DNA from: Rhizobium jaguaris | GTDB taxonomy: Bacteria > Pseudomonadota > Alphaproteobacteria > Rhizobiales > Rhizobiaceae | Assembly: GCF_003627755.1 (NCBI RefSeq) | Contig: NZ_CP032695.1 | Location: 1,674,001 to 1,738,000 of the forward strand | Length of the DNA stretch: 64,000 nt | Direction: 5' to 3' | Part shown: positions 46,857-54,662 of the stretch, piece after piece | How positions within the stretch are numbered: position 1 is the first letter of the stretch | How the letters are laid out: every line of letters begins with the position of its first letter | Program-made: the position numbers and the translations under genes | The notes under the pieces: model-generated | The model's database searches: none | What the model was told of the DNA's origin: nothing | The model's input: only the letters and a program-made list of their open reading frames with translations

Positions 46857-47777
46857 ATGACGATGAGCAGTTTTAGCCGCCCGGACCTGAGCGACATTCA
46901 CCGAGGCGACTGGGTGGATAGCCGATTGCCCGCAGCGTGGCGGCCCTACGCGCGTCTGGCGCGGCTGGACCGTCCGGTGGGGATATGGCTTACGCTTTTC
47001 CCCTGCTGGGCTGCGCTTGTCCAAGCGTCGCATGGCTTTCCGGACCTTCGGCAACTCGCAATCTTCTCTCTTGGCGCCTTGCTGATGAGAAGCGCGGGCT
47101 CCACCGTCAACGACATTGCGGATCGCAAATTTGACGGTCACGTCGAGCGGACACGCTTTCGACCCTTGGCAAGCGGACAGATCGGCGTGCCGCAAGCCCT
47201 TGCCTTTCTGATCATGCAGCTGGCACTGGCAGCTTCGCTTCTATTTTTCCTGACGCCCTATGCGCGTTTGATCGCGATATGCGTTCTGCCGCTCGTATTC
47301 CTATATCCATTTTGCAAGCGCTTCACATATTGGCCCCAAGCCGTTCTGGGCGCGGCATTCAACTGGGGAATGCTGATGGCATGGGCCGAGGTTACAGGAC
47401 ATATCCCGGCCGGCGTTGTCCTCTTGTGGCTCGGAGCTGTCGCATGGCAGATTGGTTACGACACCGTTTATGCCTATGTCGACACAAAAGATGACACCCG
47501 CCTCGGCCTGAAATCGACGGCGATCCTGTTTGGCCAGCGCGGAAAGGCCTGCATCGGTTTGTTCTACGCGCTGGCGGTCGGGGCGTGGTCCGTTGGAGGG
47601 TGGATGTTGGGCATGTCGCTCCCCTACGCGATTGGAATGCTGGTGATCGCCGCACATCTTGCCTGGCAGACAGGACGGATTGACCTTGCTCGTCCAGATG
47701 TCAATTTCCGGCTGTTCCTAGCGAATATTCTGACCGGGGCGCTGCTTGCAGGCGCAGCTTTCGTTGGCACGTTGTGA
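46857..47777 (+). CDS. ubiA: 4-hydroxybenzoate polyprenyltransferase (UbiA family)
   Basis: A prenyltransferase of 306 residues with about nine membrane spans, attaching the isoprenoid tail to 4-hydroxybenzoate in ubiquinone synthesis. The two magnesium-binding motifs are visible: NDIADRKFDGHVERT (near 85-100) and YAYVDTKDDTRLGLKST (near 205-220). The start is ambiguous among TTG 46851, ATG 46857 and ATG 46863. It stands apart from other ubi genes, so it may be a second copy. Confidence 0.85.
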   Translation: MTMSSFSRPDLSDIHRGDWVDSRLPAAWRPYARLARLDRPVGIWLTLFPCWAALVQASHGFPDLRQLAIFSLGALLMRSAGSTVNDIADRKFDGHVERTRFRPLASGQIGVPQALAFLIMQLALAASLLFFLTPYARLIAICVLPLVFLYPFCKRFTYWPQAVLGAAFNWGMLMAWAEVTGHIPAGVVLLWLGAVAWQIGYDTVYAYVDTKDDTRLGLKSTAILFGQRGKACIGLFYALAVGAWSVGGWMLGMSLPYAIGMLVIAAHLAWQTGRIDLARPDVNFRLFLANILTGALLAGAAFVGTL

Positions 47778-47810
47778 GAAATTCAAAGCTGCCACATTGG
47801 CAAGTCGTCG

Positions 47811-48143
47811 TCATTGCCGTTCCAGTGTATTCCCGCCGTGGAACCTGCCGAAGTGACGGGCAGCGAACAACGATATCGCGAACGCGCCGAGACCGATGAC
47901 AAGGGCATCGACGCCGTCGTCCCAATGAAATGCACCGAACCGGACCAGCAGCAGGTATGCCAGCACGAGATTCGCAAAACCCCACAGGACATTCACGGTC
48001 GATGACGATAGCCCTTCCCCGCGTGGCTGGGCGAACGGTGACTGAAAGGGCCTGCCGAGGACCCCGCTGACCAGGTGAGGAACCGCATTCATCAGGAAAA
48101 CGCCCCCGCCAAACAAAAGAAAATAATGAAGCCAATTCAACAT
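47811..48143 (-). CDS. small membrane protein of unknown function
   Basis: A 110-residue protein, MLNWLHYFLLFGGGVFLMNA at the start, with three or four hydrophobic segments and the motif VPHLVSGVLGRPFQSPFAQP, followed by VNVLWGFANLVLAYLL. Similar proteins are common and unnamed in proteobacteria. Its ATG lies one base after the TAG of the isochorismatase-like gene, so they are cotranscribed. Confidence 0.7.
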   Translation of the reverse strand: MLNWLHYFLLFGGGVFLMNAVPHLVSGVLGRPFQSPFAQPRGEGLSSSTVNVLWGFANLVLAYLLLVRFGAFHWDDGVDALVIGLGAFAISLFAARHFGRFHGGNTLERQ

Positions 48144-48144
48144 T

Positions 48145-48711
48145 CTATACGTCCCGCTTCCCAAGCTCGTTGATAATGTCCTCGGTTGTAGCGGTTTCGC
48201 CAAGCCGGGGGAATATATTGCGGATGCTGTATTCGTGCGCCTCAGGGCGCGTGTCTGTCATGGCATCGACCACCAAAGCGACATTGAAACCTGCCTCGTA
48301 GGCTTGACGTGCGGTCGCCTCGACGCCGGTGCCGGTCGCTACGCCAATGATCACGACCTGCGTCACATCCAGAAACTTCAACCGATAATCAAGATCGGTC
48401 GTCGCGAATGCTCCCCAGCTGCGTTTGGTCACGACGATATCTGTGGGCTGCTGATCGATTTGCGGGATGAAGTCCGTGAATCCTACCGGAAGCGGTTCTG
48501 TATGCCGCCTTGGCTGCTCCGTACGGCCGGGCGCGCCGCCGGCCGCATTGACGAGAATCACCGGGAGATTGCGTTTGCGAAATGCACGAAGGAGCGTCGC
48601 AGAGCGATCGATGACAGGAACGATCGGCTCTATGAACGGCGCATCAATGATCCCTTTTTGAAGATCGACAACGATCAGTGCGGTTTTTCGATCGAGCGTG
48701 GTCAGCGCCAT
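48145..48711 (-). CDS. isochorismatase-like cysteine-hydrolase family protein lacking the cysteine
   Basis: A 188-residue protein with the isochorismatase fold. The catalytic Asp (D16 in LIVVDLQKGI) and Lys (K96 in VVTKRSWGAF) are kept. The position of the nucleophilic cysteine holds glycine (G129 in GVATGTGVEATARQAYE), as in isochorismatase-type members that do not use a thiol. It therefore may hydrolyse an ether or act on an unidentified small molecule. It is transcribed with the small membrane protein, and the MarR-type gene lies 37 bp upstream on the same strand. Confidence 0.82.
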   Translation of the reverse strand: MALTTLDRKTALIVVDLQKGIIDAPFIEPIVPVIDRSATLLRAFRKRNLPVILVNAAGGAPGRTEQPRRHTEPLPVGFTDFIPQIDQQPTDIVVTKRSWGAFATTDLDYRLKFLDVTQVVIIGVATGTGVEATARQAYEAGFNVALVVDAMTDTRPEAHEYSIRNIFPRLGETATTEDIINELGKRDV

Positions 48712-48748
48712 TGGGCCTCCTAATATATCGGCGAGTTCAAAATCGGCG

Positions 48749-49204
48749 TCATTCGTCGGCTATCAATCGCGCCAAAATGGCGATTGCCGATAAGACCTGT
48801 TTGTGCTCTGCGGCCGATAGCTTGGCCTCGATAGTTCTTGCGAGCCAATCCTGACGGGCCGCCCTGCCCTCCTGGATCAGCAGGCGGCACTTGTCTGTCA
48901 GTGAAAGGATTGTCTGACGACCGTCCGAGGGATCGGGTATTCCCGCAACAAGCCCTGACGACTCCAGTGCGGCAAGAAGCGCGCCCATCGACTGTGGACG
49001 CATGCCCTCAGAGCGCGCGAGCGCCGAGGTAGTCATCGGGCCTTCCTTTTCCAGTCGAACAAGTGCTGATGCCTGGCTCGATGTCAGGTCTCCAGCATGG
49101 CCCTGCTCACGGAGCTTTCGCTTTAGCTTGCTCGCGAACGCCCGCAGCTCTTCTGCAACGGTTGAAGCAAGTGGTGGTTCAGCGACTGCGGGCTTATCGA
49201 TCAT
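48749..49204 (-). CDS. MarR-family transcriptional regulator
   Basis: A 151-residue winged-helix dimeric regulator. The recognition region reads MTTSALARSEGMRPQSMGAL (about 57-76), and the wing contains GIPDPSDGRQTILSLT. Helices at both ends form the dimer interface. It probably controls the hydrolase operon downstream (inference). ATG at 49204 is used, and a GTG three codons upstream is possible. Confidence 0.82.
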   Translation of the reverse strand: MIDKPAVAEPPLASTVAEELRAFASKLKRKLREQGHAGDLTSSQASALVRLEKEGPMTTSALARSEGMRPQSMGALLAALESSGLVAGIPDPSDGRQTILSLTDKCRLLIQEGRAARQDWLARTIEAKLSAAEHKQVLSAIAILARLIADE

Positions 49205-49377
49205 GCAAAACACTTATCAGATACGAAGCTGACCTACAAAGGTAAACTTCACACAGACGGTCGATCCGGCGAGAGAGTGTGCGACCAGCAGGCTAATGCG
49301 GCCCTGCAACCACGCCATGAAATCGACCGCGAAATATTACCTCGCCGATCTCTCCGGCGCGCTCAAACAGCGAGAGG

Positions 49378-49962
49378 TCAAGGGCTTCCGCGATCGGCTG
49401 TTTGCGGAAATGGTGGACCCTTAAGAATATCCTGAGCAACCTCGCTCAGATCGTTGTTTAGCTGATGATCGCGGTGTGGGAGAGAGCGGACGACCGCTTG
49501 TGGGATAGCCTTGGCATAAAGCTCGGCGTGCGCGAATGGAACGGTTTCGTCTTCGCTCCCATGATAGATGAGTACGGGCAGCCCGACAGGCAGACGTTGA
49601 GAAAAGTTGGTGCGTGCTATGATGTCGTCGCTCGGCCACCCGCCCTCGCCGATAAACGGCGTCGAGATAAGAATGAGGGCGCCGGGCCTGAATTTCGGGC
49701 GCTTGTCAGCAAGTACGTGGATGAGAACGGTTCCACCGATGGAATGACCGACAAGGATGGCACCATCCTCGAGGACATCGAATTCATGCAGCAGTGCTGC
49801 CTTCCAGGTCTGATAGCGTGGATCGTCCGCATCAGGCATTCTTGGATATCGGATGGAGTAGTCTCGGCCGAGTTCACGCTCAAGGCTCTGGACCAGTTTA
49901 ACGTCCCATTCGTCGTGCGCTGTGGCTCCCGCACCTTGAATGAAGAGTATTTGTCTCGGCAT
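49378..49962 (-). CDS. alpha/beta hydrolase
   Basis: A 194-residue small hydrolase. The nucleophile elbow is GHSIGG (serine near residue 73). The N-terminal ILFIQGAGATAHDEWD supplies the oxyanion region. The acid lies near HGSEDETVPF and the histidine in PHRDHQLNND. Length and order resemble the RBBP9/YdeN type. The substrate is unknown. Confidence 0.8.
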   Translation of the reverse strand: MPRQILFIQGAGATAHDEWDVKLVQSLERELGRDYSIRYPRMPDADDPRYQTWKAALLHEFDVLEDGAILVGHSIGGTVLIHVLADKRPKFRPGALILISTPFIGEGGWPSDDIIARTNFSQRLPVGLPVLIYHGSEDETVPFAHAELYAKAIPQAVVRSLPHRDHQLNNDLSEVAQDILKGPPFPQTADRGSP

Positions 49963-50255
49963 AGCGTGATCTCCCCATCCGCGTCAGACGCCTTCACGCC
50001 GCCAATCGCGTTCAGACCCTGCTCAGCGTCGCCCTTCGCCAGGCCTGCTGCCGATGCTTTTCTCGTGTTGACGAGTGAGGCGGGGCCGCCACTTCGTCCG
50101 ACTAACAATAGTGCAAAGGCAGACAGGATCCAGCTCGCTGTCCACTCCCCCGGAAAAAGCGCTCGGCAGTTGCGCTCATTCGTCGGCCAATATCCCGCAG
50201 TCATGGCGGAACCGTCATTCGTGGATAAGGGTTATGGTCTGCATAGGAGGTTGCC

Positions 50256-50405
50256 ATGATCCGCAAGCTGAAGTCTGGTGAGTACCGCCTCTACACGCGC
50301 AAGGTCGATCCGAAGACTCTCAAACGCAGAAATCTCGGCACGTTCAAATCACGCGCGGAAGCTGAGAAGCATGAGCGCGAGGTGCAGTATTTTAAGCACC
50401 ATTAG
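50256..50405 (+). CDS. 49-residue conserved small basic protein
   Basis: A short gene reading MIRKLKSGEYRLYTRKVDPK, then RRNLGTFKSRAEAEKHEREV and a QYFKHH end. The ribosome site TAGGAGG is perfect. The strand-strand-helix composition (EYRLYTRK, NLGTFKSRAEAEKHE) resembles the small domain found at the start of integrase-like and other DNA-binding proteins. Almost identical peptides occur in other rhizobia from memory. The function is unknown. Confidence 0.75.
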   Translation: MIRKLKSGEYRLYTRKVDPKTLKRRNLGTFKSRAEAEKHEREVQYFKHH

Positions 50406-50626
50406 CCGCGTTCATTGAAAGACGAGCCAAGCGGGGGCACATGCAAGACGCTCTTTCTGCCGTCGAGAACCCATCTGAAACAGCATTGGCCGCCACTCTT
50501 GAAGATGGCGGGGCAAAATTGCGTCCATTCGTCGTAATGCTGTAGCCAATGGAAGCTATCTGACAAGGAGGCATTTGTTTCAGATGCCTGGATGGGAGCC
50601 ATCTTCCAAAGGCCGCTCTTGTCCAA
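50402..50626 (-). CDS. possible small protein, doubtful
   Basis: A 74-codon frame starting with TTG that includes FHWLQHYDEWTQFCPAIFKS and CCFRWVLDGRKSVLHVP. It reads like folded protein, but the ribosome site is poor and no family is known. It overlaps the end of the 49-residue gene by four bases. Confidence 0.25.
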   Translation of the reverse strand: MDKSGLWKMAPIQASETNASLSDSFHWLQHYDEWTQFCPAIFKSGGQCCFRWVLDGRKSVLHVPPLGSSFNERG

Positions 50627-50753
50627 TCGCGGGTGCGCTCGCAGAGCTATTCGAAAAAATTTTCATTTCGAATGATAAAAATGGCAGGAATTCGCGTTAA
50701 GGATACGTTCGGGATGCGAGGAGTGTCCCTGATGATTTTAGAAAGAGGACATC

Positions 50754-51020
50754 ATGAAAAAGCTGCTTATCGTAGCCTTCACTTCCGTGGCGGCGCTAAC
50801 CGCAATTGTTTCTACCGCTGACGCGGCTCAGGGATGTGGTGCTGGATTTCATCGCGGTCCCTATGGCTACTGCCGTCCGAACCCCGCACCAGGCGGCGCT
50901 GTTGTTGTCGTGCCTGGAGGTCCGAGGGTAGGCGTTTATTATCACGGACATGGCTACTGGGATGGCCACCGCTACTGGGTGCATCGTGAATATCATCGCG
51001 GGGGCTGGCGTTACTATTGA
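50754..51020 (+). CDS. small exported protein with GCG-CRPN motif
   Basis: An 88-residue protein with signal peptide (MKKLLIVAFTSVAALTAIVS, cleavage near ADAAQ). The mature start QGCGAGFHRGPYGYCRPNP has the GCG...CRPN signature of a family of small secreted proteins. A Gly/Tyr/His-rich tail follows (YYHGHGYWDGHRYW). AGAGGAC lies before ATG. The role is unknown, possibly in the cell surface. Confidence 0.78.
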   Translation: MKKLLIVAFTSVAALTAIVSTADAAQGCGAGFHRGPYGYCRPNPAPGGAVVVVPGGPRVGVYYHGHGYWDGHRYWVHREYHRGGWRYY

Positions 51021-51091
51021 GGCTCAGCCTCGCTGGGTCGGTTGATTGACCGACCCATTTGCAAAGAGGGCGTAATCTTGACTTGCCCTCA

Positions 51092-52606
51092 CTATTCCAG
51101 CGCCAGCCAATGCAGGCGCCTGCATAGTCCAACCGCGACCAGCAGGACGGTGGCATAGACGAGAGCGCCCGCACCAATCTGAAGGGCTACAACGGTCTGC
51201 CACGGCCAATCCTCGTAAAAATACTGCCGGACCAGTCCCACCGTCACAAGCATTGCGAGGCTGGACGGCGCGATCAGCAGGGTTGCCCCCTTCGAAATCT
51301 CCCGCCAATCTACACCCGCGAACTTCGACTGCAATCCGATGGCCGTCGCCAGCGCGAACGCCGCCGTGAAGCATTGTGCGATCGCCAGTGCCCTTAATCC
51401 GAACCGAGCGACCATAACAACCACCGCGAGCGAAACGGCGACGTTCAGCAGCGTAACGGGAAGCCGATGCCGGATGTTTCCAACGACGGACAGCGACGCC
51501 TCATTGATGTAACCCGGCGAAAGCAGCAACTGCCGCAGGCAGAGGAAAGGGATTATGGCAGCAGCGGGCATCCACACCTCGCCAAGCAGCAGCCGCACCA
51601 CAGCATCGGATATCTGCGCCAGTCCGAGATACATGGGCGCGGCGAGAGCGATGAGAGTGAGAAGGAACCGGACGCCGGCGCGACCGACCGATCGCTCCGG
51701 TGCAGCAGCCTGCAGATGGGCGCGCCGGAAAACCACCCAGCTCAACTGTCGGGCCGGCTCGCCCAGCAGTTCTGAAACAACCGCGACGACGCGCTCGGCT
51801 GCACGGTAGAACCCGGCGTCCGCTATCCCGAGAAAACTTCCGACGACGAGCGTGCCCGAATACGACCCGAGGAAAACGACAAGGCGATTGCCGACGATCT
51901 GGCGCGAAAACGCCATGACCTCGGCAAACATGGGCTTCGTCAAACGCAGGCGCGGTAGCCGTTTCACGGCATAGATCGAACCGATGAGCAGAACGAGCTG
52001 GCAAACTATTTTGGCCGCCGCCAATGCCGACGCATACCCATGCAAGTAGAGCAACGCCACTGCGGCGATCAGACCCGACGCCTCCCCTGCGATCCTGACG
52101 ATCGCACGTGGACCCAGGCGGCCATAAGCGACGAGCGCTCCATCGTAAGCCGCGGTCAGCGCGGCAGGCAACATCCAGCAGCTGAACAGAGCAAGAAGCG
52201 CGCTTTGCGATTCATCGCCGCTGAAGGCGTAGAGGACGGCGGCCGCAATCGCTCCGGTAGCGGTAAATAAGCAGCCACTGAAGAGCGAGAGGGTGGTGAC
52301 CTGGTCGAAGCAATCCTCCTCGTCACCAGCCTTCATCATGAATTCCGCCCACCCACCTTCCGCCATCACCACGATCAGCATGGCAATGGCGGAACCGAAG
52401 GCGTAGTACCCGAACTCCACCGGCCTCAACATGCGCGCAGCAACGAAGAACGTCGCGATCTGGGACATCAGCGAAACGATCTTCGCCGTAACGATCCAAG
52501 TTCCGCCGGAGATGATCGCCGGGATTGGCCGACGCGTGCCGGCCGAGATGGATTCCGCTCGATTCCGGCGGCTCTCGATATTTGTGTCTTCGACGGGCGA
52601 AAGCAT
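51092..52606 (-). CDS. oligosaccharide flippase family membrane protein
   Basis: A 504-residue Wzx/MATE-like transporter with about 12-14 spans. It begins with a polar segment, then GGTWIVTAKIVSLMSQIATF and ARMLRPVEFGYYAFGSAIAM, the family's N-terminal repeat. It probably moves lipid-linked sugar repeat units across the inner membrane for polysaccharide export. ATG at 52606 follows AGGAG; a TTG two codons earlier is possible. The CheR-like methyltransferase gene is 79 bp upstream. No glycosyltransferases are nearby. Confidence 0.82.
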   Translation of the reverse strand: MLSPVEDTNIESRRNRAESISAGTRRPIPAIISGGTWIVTAKIVSLMSQIATFFVAARMLRPVEFGYYAFGSAIAMLIVVMAEGGWAEFMMKAGDEEDCFDQVTTLSLFSGCLFTATGAIAAAVLYAFSGDESQSALLALFSCWMLPAALTAAYDGALVAYGRLGPRAIVRIAGEASGLIAAVALLYLHGYASALAAAKIVCQLVLLIGSIYAVKRLPRLRLTKPMFAEVMAFSRQIVGNRLVVFLGSYSGTLVVGSFLGIADAGFYRAAERVVAVVSELLGEPARQLSWVVFRRAHLQAAAPERSVGRAGVRFLLTLIALAAPMYLGLAQISDAVVRLLLGEVWMPAAAIIPFLCLRQLLLSPGYINEASLSVVGNIRHRLPVTLLNVAVSLAVVVMVARFGLRALAIAQCFTAAFALATAIGLQSKFAGVDWREISKGATLLIAPSSLAMLVTVGLVRQYFYEDWPWQTVVALQIGAGALVYATVLLVAVGLCRRLHWLALE

Positions 52607-52684
52607 CGTCAATGCTCCTGGCTGACAGGTCGCCGGCCGCCAATAGCCTGAACCGACGGCGGCCGAACGGGAACCTGGGGAAAG

Positions 52685-53599
52685 CTACCGATCTGCGAGG
52701 TGGAAGATGACGGAATATCGCACCGCCCAATTCGGCTCTCGGCGGTCCAGAGGCTCCCGCGCCCAGCGCAGCCAGGGCCAGCCATTCTTCGACCCATCCG
52801 AAGCCCATATCTCCTCCTGGCTAGTCAGCACGGGTCGGAATCCGGATGCCTTCAACACCTTGGTTTTGACGTCGAGATCAATGCCGTCGACGATCAGATA
52901 TCCGCCGGGAGCGACCAGCCTCATCATGTTGCGGAGACACCGTTCGGCCACCCGGTCCTCCATCGGTCCCATGAAATTGTTCGCCAGCAAGAAATCCTGC
53001 CGACCGACGAGATCCAGCAATCTGCCATCCGTCGCGTCCGCGGTGAGCCAAGTGACATCCTGTCTGAGCCAGTCCTTCACCTGCAGTGAGCCATCCGGAA
53101 GCGGCTGCAGGATCTCCATGAGTGACGGCACGTCGACGCTTGCGACTTCCGCCCTGCCCGCGATGTAGAGGCTTCCTTCGGCAGCCGGAACGTCCGGATG
53201 GTAGACGCCCCGCCTTGCCACCTCCACGACTTCGCTCGATATGTCTGCGCCGAGCGCCGTGAGCCGCAGATCGCTCCGAATCTTCCTGACCGAATAAAGA
53301 ACCGAATACAGTTCGGCGCCCGTACTGCAGCCGACCGAAGCGATCCTGACGTTGCCATTGCGCGGGTATTGAGACGCGAGCGCTCCTATGAGCGACAGCA
53401 GCGGCGGGTTACGCATGAATTGGGTGTAGTGAGACTGAACCCGCGAGGTGTTGCGTGTGAACCTACGGTAGATATATCGCCCCGTGCGGAACATGAATGG
53501 CGTTCGCCGCACAGGGCTTGGGATGGTCTCCCAGAACGCGCGGCAAACGCGACGGGGAGCCTGACGGAGAGTGTTGAAACTGGTCATAGACGCCGGCAT
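52685..53599 (-). CDS. CheR-like SAM-dependent methyltransferase
   Basis: A 304-residue protein from MPASMTSFNT. The SAM-binding site reads SVGCSTGAELYSVLY (near 92-106), followed by ALGADISSEVVEVARRGVY, as in the CheR methyltransferase fold. Instead of the CheR CRNVLIYF segment it has LLANNFMGPMEDRVAERCLR, then LVAPGGYLIVDG. No chemotaxis genes are present. With the flippase next door it may modify a carbohydrate or a surface protein (inference). The start was set by AGGAG six bases upstream. Confidence 0.72.
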   Translation of the reverse strand: MPASMTSFNTLRQAPRRVCRAFWETIPSPVRRTPFMFRTGRYIYRRFTRNTSRVQSHYTQFMRNPPLLSLIGALASQYPRNGNVRIASVGCSTGAELYSVLYSVRKIRSDLRLTALGADISSEVVEVARRGVYHPDVPAAEGSLYIAGRAEVASVDVPSLMEILQPLPDGSLQVKDWLRQDVTWLTADATDGRLLDLVGRQDFLLANNFMGPMEDRVAERCLRNMMRLVAPGGYLIVDGIDLDVKTKVLKASGFRPVLTSQEEIWASDGSKNGWPWLRWAREPLDRREPNWAVRYSVIFHLADR

Positions 53600-54662
53600 C
53601 GAGAACTCCTGCAAACGTGCAGCCATCTCCTGCGGAGATCGAGCAAGCACAAGGATTTGAATGGGATCGGGACACTCGCGAACACCAGGCTGACCTGCGT
53701 CGTCATCGACAGGCTCGTTTGAAACTTGCCGAAACCTACGCCTGCAGACGCCGGATAAATTCGGCGGCCGCGGTCTTAGGTATGTCGGCAGATTTCGAGT
53801 TCCGCGCGGCGGAGGACCACTTGTCCTACCGACGCCTGTCGAAGGCAAAAAAGCCTGGCTGGGTTAGACAGGGCACGTTGGAGGGCGCTGAAGGTTTTGG
53901 GGATCGGCAGGAAACAGCCTTGGCCAATCCCTCGCGAAAAATGTCCGCACAATCTCAAGTTCCGGGAGAACGAGCGGCAAACTGATGACGCAGAAGGCCG
54001 AATAAACGGCGCGACGGCATTTGCGCAAGATTTTCGTCGGCCGCGTTAGCCTGGGTCCTTCGCCGCGGACAATCTGTGTACAGTCATGAGTGTTGCGCCG
54101 CGAAACAACCGAAGCCGCCGTGTGGTATAGCCTATGATGACTCGTCGCTGATGGGACGCCCGGGACGTGCAAGGCAAGCACCAAGGCGGCCAGAAGACTG
54201 GCGATCATCAGGAAATTCTGAGCCAACGGAATCCGGAACATAGTCATACGGAGAGCTTAACCCCGTACACTCCTTCGCCTCAATTCGGCAAACCGGATCT
54301 ACACACGGACCAAAGGGCGTAGTGGCGAACTTGTGCCGGCCCACAACCATTGATCAGCGGAGTCCTGCCCCATTGGGGATCTTGTCAACATCCTGAGCCC
54401 GGGACGAGTCGAGACCGAAATCCTCGATAAGCTCGGCGTATGGGACGTCGAGCGCCCCGCATTCGTAGACTGCATGGCTTCCTTAGAGGATCCACAATGC
54501 TTGGATATGACGCAGGTTGGCCGGCTGCCGAAGTGGATCGCGACGACTGTCGTGACGGCGATCCGGCACAAGGCTATCGGCTGCCCGCCGATCAATTGAA
54601 TTTGCGACTGTGTTCGTGATTGTCCCACGAAGCCGGATGATCTGCCGGCTGCGCCAGGATGA
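53600..54662. other. gene-poor kilobase
   Basis: No convincing intact gene. A minus-strand frame (53864-54247, 127 codons) starts with a hydrophobic segment (NFLMIASLLAALVLALHVPG) but lacks a ribosome site and turns into low-quality sequence. On the plus strand, 54354-54599 encodes a protein-like run (VNILSPGRVETEILDKLGVW, then LPKWIATTVVTAI) without a start codon. Both may be decayed genes. Confidence 0.45.

Noticed and set aside
49317..49424. A 35-codon plus-strand frame (KSTAKYYLADLSGAL)
   Set aside because: It has no ribosome site and no family, and it overlaps the end of the alpha/beta hydrolase on the other strand.
49617..50204. A 195-codon minus-strand frame starting MTAGYWPTNERNCR
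   Set aside because: It overlaps most of the hydrolase in another frame on the same strand. Only its first 80 codons lie in free space and they show no family pattern.
53864..54247. A 127-codon minus-strand frame with a hydrophobic N-terminus
   Set aside because: There is no ribosome site. After the hydrophobic part the sequence does not look like a folded protein and no family is known. It is noted only as part of the gene-poor region.
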